Positions 51,245-60,090 of a DNA stretch of 64,000 nucleotides are shown here, in pieces (position 1 is the stretch's first letter; the number at the start of each line of letters is the position of its first letter). The stretch is from Vibrio sp. FE10. GTDB lineage: Bacteria; Pseudomonadota; Gammaproteobacteria; Enterobacterales; Vibrionaceae. A program made the position numbers and the translations under genes. Under the pieces are notes generated by a model. It was not told where the DNA came from. It saw nothing but the letters and a program-made list of their open reading frames with translations, and made no database searches. The stretch covers positions 3,038,001 to 3,102,000 of the forward strand of contig NZ_AP028067.1 in assembly GCF_030297155.1 (NCBI RefSeq). The letters run 5' to 3'.

Positions 51245-52510
51245 CTACGACCCCTCTCCATCAGGATCCTTATACAACACAATCGTATATGGACCTTCAG
51301 TGGATGACTCTGAGCCACTAGAGCCACCAGCGACACTGCAAGAGTGTATAAATTCACCAAACACAGCAGGCGTGCCAGAATTGTTTGTTGGCGCTTTTTG
51401 CAATAAGAAGAAACACCCTATTTTCTCAACAGTAAAAGTGGTTACTCCACCACTTTTCCCTGAACAGTCGACCATAGGAATTGGGAGGATACGTCGCCAT
51501 GCAGTGCCACCGGAAACGCAACCAGAACCGTTATTAACAATGCATGCGTTTGTAGCGGCCTCATATTGCGCATAGGTATAAGAACCATCAAAGTCTATAT
51601 CGCCCGTTTTGCTGTCTATCGTAATTTTAGAACTAGGTTCTGTCGTTACGTAATCGGAAGGATAATCTGAACTCGCCAATCCTCCACCGTAATCACCAAA
51701 ACGAGTGTTCAGCCCTTGACCTGTAGGGCCAACCGTTCCTCCGGGCTTAGTTGTGACATCATCGCCAATCGCAACTGAGTAATCATAGTATCCAGCCAAA
51801 GCTTCTCTAACTGTGCTCCCACCAGATCCAAAGTCCAGCAAGTGGTAGTTACCATTCCCCATCTGAGACAGCTTTTTGTCCCCGACTTTAAGCGCCTGAA
51901 CACTACCGACTTCATAACCAAATACGTTGGTAATTTCCGCGCCAGTAGTATCGTGATAGCCATCTTCATTTACATCATTATCTGAGGTTCCATCACCAAT
52001 ACACACTCCAATCGGTACAATGTTGTTTACGACTTGTTGACCAGAACTTGGCCCTGCAACAGCGGTTGCAGATACACTTTTGGCCAAGCCAAACATCTGA
52101 ATAAAGAATTCATCCATATCCAATGAACTGACATTGACTCGCACATAAACATCGTCATCAGCACCGAACGTTGCCACTCCAACAAAATCTTGCGGATCAT
52201 TCGAGTACTCTACGGTTATTACAGCAGTCGAAAAATCAAATTCATGATTGCCAGAAGATCCCGCCATTGCATTTAATGTTGATGTAACTTCTGTTGATAC
52301 CGCGGTTTGATCTTTGCTGCTATCTAAAATTGTCGCTGCTGCTAAAGCCGCTGAGTCAACCGCATTCTGCAGGCGAGTTTTATTCACTAACATATGGTTT
52401 ATATCCACCGCTAAAGCAGATACAGCTAGGAAAACTAACAGCGCAATGGTCACAAATATGACCACCAACCCGCCCTGTTTTTTAGGTGTTCTTGATACTT
52501 GATACAACAT
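51245..52510 (-). CDS. tadG: TadG-like pilus protein
   Basis: 421 residues. N-terminal membrane helix GGLVVIFVTIALLVFLAVSAL followed by the TadG/TadE-type VDINHMLVNKTRLQNAVDSAALAAA segment, then a large periplasmic domain with repeated Gly/Ser-rich stretches and several cysteines. Unlike the TadG-like protein at 60091 it shows no VWA MIDAS motif. The start follows TTGGAGGT. Function: minor surface/assembly component, from family knowledge. Confidence 0.82.
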   Translation of the reverse strand: MLYQVSRTPKKQGGLVVIFVTIALLVFLAVSALAVDINHMLVNKTRLQNAVDSAALAAATILDSSKDQTAVSTEVTSTLNAMAGSSGNHEFDFSTAVITVEYSNDPQDFVGVATFGADDDVYVRVNVSSLDMDEFFIQMFGLAKSVSATAVAGPSSGQQVVNNIVPIGVCIGDGTSDNDVNEDGYHDTTGAEITNVFGYEVGSVQALKVGDKKLSQMGNGNYHLLDFGSGGSTVREALAGYYDYSVAIGDDVTTKPGGTVGPTGQGLNTRFGDYGGGLASSDYPSDYVTTEPSSKITIDSKTGDIDFDGSYTYAQYEAATNACIVNNGSGCVSGGTAWRRILPIPMVDCSGKSGGVTTFTVEKIGCFFLLQKAPTNNSGTPAVFGEFIHSCSVAGGSSGSESSTEGPYTIVLYKDPDGEGS

Positions 52511-52524
52511 AAAGTACCTCCAAA

Positions 52525-52773
52525 CTAATTAACGCTCTTTAAAACCTGACTGCTACTTCCGGAAAGCTCTTCATCACCTTTACCCACATACTTATCGTAG
52601 CCAGCTTGCATGCGTTCCCCGGTACCATCAGGTAAAACCTGTAAGTTCTCTTGAGTCGCATTAGGGTTGTACGTTTGTTCTGTTTGCAGCTTAGCAACCG
52701 ACTGACCCAAAGGTGCGTCATTCGCGCAACCCGCTAATAGAATGACGAGAAAGACCATCATTGTTCTAATCAT
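52525..52773 (-). CDS. Small lipoprotein of the Tad locus (RcpB-position)
   Basis: 82 residues. Signal with lipobox VILLAGC near residue 16, followed by a short acidic, Gln/Thr-rich mature part. ATG 52773 follows a very good AAGGAGAT; longer readings in frame lack a signal peptide. It occupies the position where many Tad loci carry rcpB or another accessory lipoprotein, between the secretin and the TadG gene. Sequence identity to RcpB is not evident, so no symbol is given. Confidence 0.75.
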   Translation of the reverse strand: MIRTMMVFLVILLAGCANDAPLGQSVAKLQTEQTYNPNATQENLQVLPDGTGERMQAGYDKYVGKGDEELSGSSSQVLKSVN

Positions 52774-52783
52774 ATCTATCTCC

Positions 52784-54241
52784 TTATAAATCATGACCAA
52801 ATGAACCTTCACTACCACCATCAGTTGGCGCGATTCCTTTGTCTGAATTTGTATTGCTGCTGTCTTCAGAATCAGAAGGCTCAGCAATGTAAGCACTTCT
52901 ACCTAATAAGTAATATTCCAGATCATTAGGATCAACAAAGGCATCCGTTGGCAGTGTAATTTTACTTCTATCCACCGGCTTGGCGAGTCGAGGTGTGACA
53001 AGAATGACCAGCTCGGTTTCACCCGATATGTATTCCTGACTATTGAAAAGCTGACCTAAAATCGGTACATCACCAATACCCGGCATTTTGTTACTGACAT
53101 CTCGAACATTCTCACTCAACAACCCTGCAATACCGATAGTTTGACCATCAGCAAGTTCAAGCGTAGAAGAAGCGCTTCGACGTGTGATTGGTGGGATAAA
53201 ATAAGTCGCATTCGTCGACCCAGGATCAATAGTCAATGAACTGCTGTTGGCAATCTCACTCACATCAACCGCTAGATTAAGATTGATTTTTTTATCGCTG
53301 AGTACGGTAGGTATGAATTTCAACCCGACCCCGTATTCCTTGTACTCTATGGTAATTCCATCGTCGTCTGGAACAGGAATAGGAAACTCACCACCCGCTA
53401 AAAACTCAGCTTTTGAGCCACTCAATGCGGTTAAGTTTGGCTCTGCTAATACCTTAGCCACACCGTTTTGCTTCGCGACATCAAGAGCAAAAGTAAACAA
53501 GGTATTACTATCGATGAAAGAACCTAGAATTCCGTAATCGGTAGAGGTTGGGATATCGAAAATTGGCGTTGCGCCCAATACACCAGCAGGGACGGATGAA
53601 GCGCCCCACGAAAAGTTAGAACCACTGGTTTGGAAGAAATGGAAGTTAGCATCGAACTTTCTCACTAAGCTTCGCTGAACCTCGGCTACCGTCACTTCAA
53701 GCATAACTTGTTGTGCGCCACCAATAGACATCAAGTTGATCACACCCGTTGCGGCTGCTTGCTCACTGCCACTCTCTTTAGCATCATCCGCGGCTTGTCC
53801 TGCCGCATAAGTTTCGGCAATTCGCATCGCCACATTCATTTTTTGTTGATTACTGATTTGCCCACTTAACAGCAAACGGTTTTGCGCACTATGAACCTCA
53901 ATCGTCTCATCAGGAAGAAACTCGTATAGCTTTGACTTTAAGCTATTAAGATCATGGGTAACTTCGATGTTAATCGACTCAATCAACTGACCTCGCGAAT
54001 CCCAAGCCATCAAATTTGTCGCCCCTAATTTTTTACCAATTAAGAACAACTCATTAGATTTCAAAATCACAATGTCTAAGACTTCAGGATCACCAAGAGA
54101 AACCTTCGCCGCTTTTCCCGACAGCACCACATGCGTAGATTTGTGATGTGGAACCGTGACCGTTTTTCCCGTCTGTAGTGCAGCAACACTGGTTGCCGAA
54201 AAACAAATCAGGCTAAAAACACACGCTAATAATATTTTCAT
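52784..54241 (-). CDS. rcpA: RcpA/CpaC, outer-membrane secretin
   Basis: 485 residues. Signal peptide ending SVAAL, then the N-terminal GKAAKVSLGDPEVLDIVILKSNELFLIGKKLG BON/N-domain style sequence. The secretin core includes VLAEPNLTALSGSKAEFLAGGEFPIPV and GIAGLLSENVRDVSNKMPGIGDVPILGQLF, the hallmark of the type II/III secretin family. It forms the outer-membrane channel for the Flp pilus. The long C-terminal tail is Ser/Asp/Asn-rich. The start follows GAGGTGAG. Confidence 0.94.
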   Translation of the reverse strand: MKILLACVFSLICFSATSVAALQTGKTVTVPHHKSTHVVLSGKAAKVSLGDPEVLDIVILKSNELFLIGKKLGATNLMAWDSRGQLIESINIEVTHDLNSLKSKLYEFLPDETIEVHSAQNRLLLSGQISNQQKMNVAMRIAETYAAGQAADDAKESGSEQAAATGVINLMSIGGAQQVMLEVTVAEVQRSLVRKFDANFHFFQTSGSNFSWGASSVPAGVLGATPIFDIPTSTDYGILGSFIDSNTLFTFALDVAKQNGVAKVLAEPNLTALSGSKAEFLAGGEFPIPVPDDDGITIEYKEYGVGLKFIPTVLSDKKINLNLAVDVSEIANSSSLTIDPGSTNATYFIPPITRRSASSTLELADGQTIGIAGLLSENVRDVSNKMPGIGDVPILGQLFNSQEYISGETELVILVTPRLAKPVDRSKITLPTDAFVDPNDLEYYLLGRSAYIAEPSDSEDSSNTNSDKGIAPTDGGSEGSFGHDL

Positions 54242-54249
54242 ATCTCACC

Positions 54250-54999
54250 TCAATCCTTGACGCGCACACTAGATGTTTCTGTACCTTTGATAATGGTGAC
54301 ACTTGGTCTAGGCACATATCGACGAACCACTTTTTTCTCTACTTCATGTGGATTTCTCAAGGTCAGCTGAATACTACCTTTGCTTTTAGCCGTGAGAAGC
54401 TTCTCCGCCTCTTTTGGCGTCATCTCAAGTGTTACCGCACGAACGATAATCGGACTGTTTTCTTTCGTTTTAGCCGTTTGGTCGACGGCTAAAACCTTAA
54501 TATCTTTTAATACCGTTTGAGTCGCTGCAGAATTTTTTCCGTAAGAAACGGTATTGAGAATATCAACCTTATTCCCCGGTAATAAGAAACCGGCCACACC
54601 AATAACATCATCAACACGTATCGTTACCGCACGTTTATTTTCAGGGATGAGAGCAGCAAGTGTTGACCCCTCTCCTGGCACAGTAAAACGTAACTTGTGA
54701 AGCACCTCTCCGGAATAAATAGTATTGGCGACTACTTTTCCGATAAGCTCCGCTTTATCCGAATAGTTGTTTTCATTGATCCAATCAACTTCCATCAACT
54801 TCGTTGTTAAATATTGCTCTTCAATTATGGTTCCAGCTTCAATTTCTTGAGATGCCACTACAACCGGATGACGCTCAACTTGCTCGACTTCAATCGTCGG
54901 TTGAACTTGATTGTCCATCCATTGTTTAGCGAAAAATACAGCGGCTAAACCGAATACTACGGACAGTAAAAACAGTAGGAAAACTTGACTCTTATTCAT
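54250..54999 (-). CDS. rcpC: RcpC/CpaB, pilus assembly SAF-domain protein
   Basis: 249 residues. N-terminal membrane anchor, then the SAF domain VVVASQEIEAGTIIEEQYLTTK and the CpaB core VTIRVDDVIGVAGFLLPGNKVDIL. Works with the secretin RcpA. ATG 54999 follows GAGGAAGAG; the start overlaps the end of the AAA+ gene by eight bases, so the two are coupled. Confidence 0.92.
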   Translation of the reverse strand: MNKSQVFLLFLLSVVFGLAAVFFAKQWMDNQVQPTIEVEQVERHPVVVASQEIEAGTIIEEQYLTTKLMEVDWINENNYSDKAELIGKVVANTIYSGEVLHKLRFTVPGEGSTLAALIPENKRAVTIRVDDVIGVAGFLLPGNKVDILNTVSYGKNSAATQTVLKDIKVLAVDQTAKTKENSPIIVRAVTLEMTPKEAEKLLTAKSKGSIQLTLRNPHEVEKKVVRRYVPRPSVTIIKGTETSSVRVKD

Positions 55000-56341
55000 T
55001 ATTCTCTTCCTCGTGTCCATCAGAGGTAAAATAGACTTTCCATGCCATGGCTAGAATGTCGAATGTGATAACGGGTGGGAGTTGCTCAAACGAAAGAATA
55101 TCTTTGCTAATACCAACAAGGTCTTTCGGTAAACAAGGGAAAAGCGGTACTTTGTGCAGCGTATGCATTTGAGACAAACGCTCAAAGAAACCATCTTGCA
55201 GCTCTATCTCTTTATCAACAGTTACGCTCACCCACAGCGCTTCATAATCTTGCTGATTCAGAGGCTTGAATTCTATTTTATAGCCCAAGCGACGTAGAAA
55301 GGCAGGGTCACTGATCTTTTCAGGATTCAAATTGGTAGAAAATGCGAGCGTTAAAACGAATGGCATGGTGATTTGTTGCCCATTCGGTAATGACAGGTGA
55401 TCAAAGAAGTACTCCATTGGTACGATCCAGCGGTTGAGCAAAGCATCCACTGGCATGGGTTGGCGCCCCAGATCATCAATAACAAAAATGCCGTTATTAG
55501 CCATCATTTGTAAAGGTGCTAACCAAACGCGATTGTGCTCGGAATGATTGACCTCAAGCATATCCATGGTGAGCTCCCCACCCACTTGGATATTAGGACG
55601 TTCACAATTGAGCCATCGCTTATCGTATTGATCTCGGAGAGAAACGGTCTGCTCACTGCCATTACGATCTAACGGGGTATGATGTTGCGCAGAGAAAACC
55701 TTAATGACATTCCCTAACGCGTAAACGGCATAAGGGATAAAAACTGAAGTATGAAGCGCGTTCACGATACGAGACGCTACAAAAGTTTTACCTGTCCCAG
55801 CGTGCCCATACAACAACAGCGCCCTACCCGAATTTATTGCAGGCCCTAACACCGAGATCATTTTTTGTACGCCGTAAACATCACTCAATGCAGCTTCCAC
55901 ATCAGGACGAGTAACAAGTTCCGCCCTTAAATCTTGTTGCTCTACAATTTCAGTATATTGTTTAAGAGAAACAGGAACTGGACCTAAATAAGCATCTCGT
56001 TTGAATGCAAGGTCGGCCTCTTCTAAGCCTTTCTCTGACAAGGAATAACGGACGTGACTATGAGAAGACGATTCCAAAGACAAAGCAGAAGTAGGTTGAA
56101 ATACTTCGATAAGAGATTTATTTCTGAGTGTGGCTAGTCCATTTTCTATGACATGTGTAACAACACATAAATAGTTAGACAAATCTAACACATCAGATTT
56201 AGGGTAAGCTGATAGGTGCTTGAGCAATAGGTTCTCAACAACAACCTCAGGAACACCAAGCATTTCGATGGAAGTCGGTACCACTGGAGCTGATATTTGA
56301 GGCTTTAAATTGCTCGGGGAAGATATCCCTCTCATATCCAT
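54992..56341 (-). CDS. wHTH/AAA+ ATPase of the Tad locus, unknown role
   Basis: 449 residues (start ATG 56341 after GGAGAGGA; ATG 56359 is possible). The first 120 residues look like a winged-helix domain (LEEADLAFKRDAYLG marks its end). An AAA+ core follows: Walker A GHAGTGKTF at 179-187, Walker B IFVIDDLGRQ with Asp289-Asp290, a sensor-1-like AFSTNLNP, and FLRRLGYKIEF, the likely arginine finger. It is inside the pilus operon between tadV and rcpC and overlaps rcpC. I recall proteins of this kind annotated as Flp-associated ATPases with chaperone activity, but I know of no experiment. It is not one of the classical Tad proteins. Confidence 0.8.
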   Translation of the reverse strand: MDMRGISSPSNLKPQISAPVVPTSIEMLGVPEVVVENLLLKHLSAYPKSDVLDLSNYLCVVTHVIENGLATLRNKSLIEVFQPTSALSLESSSHSHVRYSLSEKGLEEADLAFKRDAYLGPVPVSLKQYTEIVEQQDLRAELVTRPDVEAALSDVYGVQKMISVLGPAINSGRALLLYGHAGTGKTFVASRIVNALHTSVFIPYAVYALGNVIKVFSAQHHTPLDRNGSEQTVSLRDQYDKRWLNCERPNIQVGGELTMDMLEVNHSEHNRVWLAPLQMMANNGIFVIDDLGRQPMPVDALLNRWIVPMEYFFDHLSLPNGQQITMPFVLTLAFSTNLNPEKISDPAFLRRLGYKIEFKPLNQQDYEALWVSVTVDKEIELQDGFFERLSQMHTLHKVPLFPCLPKDLVGISKDILSFEQLPPVITFDILAMAWKVYFTSDGHEEENNE

Positions 56342-56380
56342 ATGTCCTCTCCAACACATCGATTAGTGATTTAGTTTGAT

Positions 56381-56911
56381 CTATGTAAAATAACTGTACA
56401 TCGCTAAACCTATAACAACGGAAGGAGCAAATGGCATGGTTACTTTATTTGAGTACCGAGAATGCACAACAGGCTTACCTTTAATATCAGGTGATATCCC
56501 GCTAACTAGCATTAGTTTTTCTTCAAAGTATCGTCTAACTGTCATCTCACTATTATTGGCTCGATTATAAAGTAAATATAATGTTCCTATTATTCCGGCA
56601 GCGATGAGTATGTAATAAGACACATCAAGTAATGAGCCCCACCCAATATACAACCCAATAACACCTAATAATTTCACATCCCCTGCAGACATGGCCTTCA
56701 GAAAATACAAAATCAAGCCTGAACAGAAAAGAACTACAGCACCTATAAATGAAGTAACTAATACATCTAAAGAAAACCCACTATTTAACACTGATAAAAA
56801 GTATAAAAACAAAAATAAAATCAGAACCTTATTTGGTATACGATGTTTCTCAACATCGTATACCGAAACAATAATAAGCAATGCCCAAAACACTAAAGAT
56901 TCACTTATCAT
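56381..56911 (-). CDS. tadV: TadV/CpaA, prepilin peptidase
   Basis: 176 residues with about six helices, A24 family aspartic peptidase without the methylase domain. Catalytic aspartates are Asp19 in VYDVEKHRIPN and Asp78 in SAGDVKLLG, the second being the GxGD-type site. It cleaves Flp and the TadE/F-type pseudopilins. ATG 56911 starts five bases after the second flp stop. Confidence 0.92.
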   Translation of the reverse strand: MISESLVFWALLIIVSVYDVEKHRIPNKVLILFLFLYFLSVLNSGFSLDVLVTSFIGAVVLFCSGLILYFLKAMSAGDVKLLGVIGLYIGWGSLLDVSYYILIAAGIIGTLYLLYNRANNSEMTVRRYFEEKLMLVSGISPDIKGKPVVHSRYSNKVTMPFAPSVVIGLAMYSYFT

Positions 56912-56915
56912 TAAT

Positions 56916-57068
56916 TTAGATACCCGCCACAATAGAAAGAAACTTACTGATTAGAGCAGTTGCTATTCCTGAAAATATTAACCAAGCGAGAATGACAAGT
57001 GAAGCAGCTCCAATGACATATTCCACCACAGTTAATCCTTTCTGGCGCCCCACTCTTTTAAAGTTCAT
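56916..57068 (-). CDS. flp: Flp family pilin, second copy (50 aa)
   Basis: Only 50 codons. Basic leader MNFKRVGRQKG then LTVVEYVIGAASLVILAW, the Flp signature (G, then Glu-Tyr five to six residues later), and a hydrophobic tail with no long mature C-terminal region. Located twelve bases after the longer flp gene and cotranscribed with it. It may be a minor pilin or a diverged duplicate. Confidence 0.85.
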   Translation of the reverse strand: MNFKRVGRQKGLTVVEYVIGAASLVILAWLIFSGIATALISKFLSIVAGI

Positions 57069-57080
57069 TTTGGTAAACTC

Positions 57081-57260
57081 TTATGAGGTACTAATTTGAT
57101 CAACGATTGTACTTAGTTTCGTTGATAGCGCAGTACCAATACCAGTAAATATTGTCGTTAACCCCAATACGAGCATAGCAGCACCAATTACGTATTCAAT
57201 GACAGTAAGACCTTCTTCATCATTCATGAATTCTTTACAATTTTTCAAAAACTTACTCAT
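57081..57260 (-). CDS. flp: Flp family major pilin (59 aa)
   Basis: 59 codons. MSKFLKNCKEFMNDEEG leader, then LTVIEYVIGAAMLVLGL with the processed G and the Glu-Tyr pair of Flp pilins, and a short amphipathic mature tail. The start follows AAGGAGAG, an excellent ribosome-binding site, as expected for the most abundant product. First gene of the tad operon. The promoter must lie in the A/T-rich 190 bp that separate it from the divergent AraC gene. Confidence 0.93.
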   Translation of the reverse strand: MSKFLKNCKEFMNDEEGLTVIEYVIGAAMLVLGLTTIFTGIGTALSTKLSTIVDQISTS

Positions 57261-57452
57261 GAGAATCTCTCCTTGATTTACATTACAGGTTTATTTACCT
57301 GTAAACTAAATCTAGAGCTGAACAATATATTCGGTTAGGATTTTCTTGCCATTTACTTGCACTTTTTTGTGGTACTTCTAATCTATTTAATAAATACCAT
57401 TTTTACATTTATTTCTTACTGTTTATTTTGATATGACACAGGTTCAATACCC

Positions 57453-58196
57453 ATGGAAATAATAACACCACTACTTTCTGATATAGACAGTGATTTCAAC
57501 TCAATTATTACCAATAAAATTAGTCACTACTTCCCTATTGAGAACTATAAACAAGACATATCTATAATCAGTAACTTAGATGTAAGGTTAGTATTCTATA
57601 TATTGAATCGAACGGATGAACTTCAACTACTTACAATGGCACTGTCTATTTGCGAAAATCTAAACAAGCGAATAGTCATTATTTGTGCAGGTCAGATACC
57701 TAATATCGTTCGAAATCATAAGAATATATTCTTTATAATAGAAACGAGCAGTAATCATCTGACCAGTAAGTTCGAAGAACTACAGCGTAAAACGCAACAT
57801 ATCTTCGAGCCTCACTTTGATCTAGACCGAGATACGAACAACAATAATCAACTACCTGCAAAGCTGTTTACATCTGAAGTCGTTAACTTTGTTATGGACA
57901 ACATCAACAAAGAAATCAGAGAAACCGAGATTGCGGAAAAGTGCCATTGTTCAACAACCTACTTTTCTAAGAAGTTTCATCTACACTTTGGAGTAAGCTT
58001 TAGAGACTTTGTGTGCGATAAACGAATCCTGTTAGCCAAAAAGTTAATCGAAGCCGATACCGAATCAAAAATCGCTGTTATTTCTTACCAATGTGGATAC
58101 AAGGATGTGTCGTATTTTTCAAGAATCTTTAAGAAAAGGACCGGAGTAACACCCGCAAGTTACAGACGTGCCTGCACGGATAACAGAAAACGCTAA
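57453..58196 (+). CDS. AraC-type regulator divergent from the tad operon
   Basis: 247 residues. The C-terminal 105 residues are a two-HTH AraC domain: ETEIAEKCHCSTTYFSKKFHLHFG and KIAVISYQCGYKDVSYFSRIFKKRTGVTPASYRR (key pieces GYKDVSYFSRIFK and GVTPASYR). The N-terminal 120 residues show alternating beta/alpha pattern (LVFYILNR, RIVIICAG, IFFIIET) that resembles a receiver domain without its clear acidic triad. No good ribosome-binding site precedes ATG 57453. The gene is divergent from flp, so control of the pilus operon is the leading guess. Confidence 0.82.
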   Translation: MEIITPLLSDIDSDFNSIITNKISHYFPIENYKQDISIISNLDVRLVFYILNRTDELQLLTMALSICENLNKRIVIICAGQIPNIVRNHKNIFFIIETSSNHLTSKFEELQRKTQHIFEPHFDLDRDTNNNNQLPAKLFTSEVVNFVMDNINKEIRETEIAEKCHCSTTYFSKKFHLHFGVSFRDFVCDKRILLAKKLIEADTESKIAVISYQCGYKDVSYFSRIFKKRTGVTPASYRRACTDNRKR

Positions 58197-58279
58197 TTTT
58201 ACTCCCTAAAAGAAAAAATCATGGTACATTTAACATGATTTTAACAAAAATAACTTAGCGAAAAACATGGAGTTAGACA

Positions 58280-59968
58280 ATGATTCAGCCTAACGAGTTT
58301 AGCCAAGAAAAAGCAACAGCTCTCCCTACACCCAATGACATGATTTTAAAATGGGCAGAAGAACGCCCAGATGAAGTCTATTTAAAACAAATAATTAACC
58401 GCAAATTTGTTGAATTCACTTATAAAGAAGTGGCCGACAAAGCACTAAAACTGGCGTCAGCATTAGAAGGACTCGGAGCCCAACCCGGCGATCGAGTCGC
58501 TCTCGTTTCAAAAAACTGTGCAGAGTGGTTTATCTGTGATCTTGCCATGATGTTAGGAGATTTTGTCAGCGTCCCAATCTTTCCAACAGCAGGTGCAGAT
58601 ACCATTCAATACTGTATTGAACACAGTGAAAGTAAGATCGTAATTGCAGGTAAGCTTGATGATCCTGCAGCTACACAAAAAGTACTCGATGATAATCCGA
58701 GCTTAGTCAGTATCTCGTTACCCTACGATACTGCGGCGAAGTGCCAACATACTTTTGAGCAGCTCATAGAGACACATGAACCATCCACTAAACGACCTCA
58801 GCATCACGATGATAAGCTAATGTCGCTTGTGTATACATCGGGTACATCTGGGTTACCTAAAGGCGCAATGCTCACGTATGGTGCCTTTACATGGTCAGTT
58901 CAGAGATTAATCGATCACATTGGTATCCAACCCGGCGACCGTCTGTTTTCTTATCTGCCCCTTGCCCATATCACAGAACGAGTGTACATCTTTGGTTCGT
59001 CCGTAATGGGTGGTGTGGTCACTGCTTTCCCTGAATCTTTAGACACGTTTATTGACGATGTGAAAATGCATCGTCCAACTTTGTTTATTTCAGTTCCTCG
59101 TTTATGGACTCTATTCCAACAACGAATCCAAGATAAGCTGCCACAGAAAAAACTGAACTTCTTACTTAAAATTCCATTTGTGAATAACATCATTAAGAAG
59201 AAACTGGCTGATGGTCTGGGTTTAGACCAAGCTCGCGTTCTTGGTTGTGGTTCAGCGCCAGTATCACCGGCTTTACTCGCATGGTATGAAAGCGTTGGTT
59301 TGCACATCACCGAGGCATGGGGAATGACAGAATCATTCGCCTACAGCACGCTCAACTATCCATTTAGAGCAGACAAAATTGGTAGTGTTGGTAATGCTGG
59401 TCCGGGTATCGAGCTCAAAATAGCTGAAGACGAAGAGATTTTGGTTCGAGGCAAAGGGCTATTCTCTGGCTACTACAAAAATGATATTGCGACTCAAGAG
59501 TCTTTTGATTCTGAGGGTTGGCTACATACGGGTGATATTGGTGATATTGACAGCGAAGGCTATTTAACGATTCGTGGACGTAAGAAAGATACCTTTAAAA
59601 CCGCTAAAGGTAAGTTTGTTGCTCCCGTTCCAATCGAGAACAAACTCTTTGAATACAGCCGCGTAGAAATGATGTGTTTGATAGGCTTAGGCTTACCAGG
59701 TCCTATCCTGCTTGTTGTACCCCATGACTTCCCTAACTTTGATCGAGCTCGTTATGAGAAAACGACCAAGCGTGTTATCGAGAAGATGAACGAACAACTC
59801 GCCTCACACGAGAAGATCAAAGGCGTATTAATGATTAAGGAACCGTGGAGCATTGAGAATGGCGTGTTAACACCAACGCTTAAGATAAAGCGACATATCC
59901 TTGAGCAGAAATATCACGAAGTCGGCCATAACTGGCCAAAAGATAAATTGGTGGTTTGGGAAGAGTAA
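58280..59968 (+). CDS. AMP-dependent acyl-CoA synthetase (FadD/long-chain type)
   Basis: 562 residues, adenylate-forming enzyme. The P-loop YTSGTSGLPKGAM lies near residue 190, then EAWGMTES and GWLHTGDIGDIDSEGYLTIRGRKKD toward the C-terminus. It activates a fatty acid or related carboxylate to acyl-CoA through an acyl-AMP. The C-terminal lysine domain is present (LKIKRHILEQKY), so it is full length. The ATG follows TGGAGTTA. It lies between the AraC gene and a second pseudopilin set; functional linkage to the pilus is not evident. Confidence 0.9.
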   Translation: MIQPNEFSQEKATALPTPNDMILKWAEERPDEVYLKQIINRKFVEFTYKEVADKALKLASALEGLGAQPGDRVALVSKNCAEWFICDLAMMLGDFVSVPIFPTAGADTIQYCIEHSESKIVIAGKLDDPAATQKVLDDNPSLVSISLPYDTAAKCQHTFEQLIETHEPSTKRPQHHDDKLMSLVYTSGTSGLPKGAMLTYGAFTWSVQRLIDHIGIQPGDRLFSYLPLAHITERVYIFGSSVMGGVVTAFPESLDTFIDDVKMHRPTLFISVPRLWTLFQQRIQDKLPQKKLNFLLKIPFVNNIIKKKLADGLGLDQARVLGCGSAPVSPALLAWYESVGLHITEAWGMTESFAYSTLNYPFRADKIGSVGNAGPGIELKIAEDEEILVRGKGLFSGYYKNDIATQESFDSEGWLHTGDIGDIDSEGYLTIRGRKKDTFKTAKGKFVAPVPIENKLFEYSRVEMMCLIGLGLPGPILLVVPHDFPNFDRARYEKTTKRVIEKMNEQLASHEKIKGVLMIKEPWSIENGVLTPTLKIKRHILEQKYHEVGHNWPKDKLVVWEE

Positions 59969-59994
59969 TCAACGACAAAAATACACATAGCATT

Positions 59995-60027
59995 GAGAGG
60001 GAGCCAAAAGCTCCCTCTTTTATTTTT
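59995..60027 (+). terminator. Terminator after the acyl-CoA synthetase gene
   Basis: AGAGGGAGC (59996-60004) and GCTCCCTCT (60010-60018) around CAAAA, followed by TTTATTTTTC. Confidence 0.9.
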
Positions 60028-60090
60028 CTAATCTCTCGATTGAGATCCCTTTAACCTATCAATATGTAAAAGTGCTAAACCAGAAAGACG

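Noticed and set aside
57261..57452. Sigma-54 promoter for flp
   Set aside because: TTGCCA and TTGCAC fragments occur but not in the GG-N10-GC arrangement needed.
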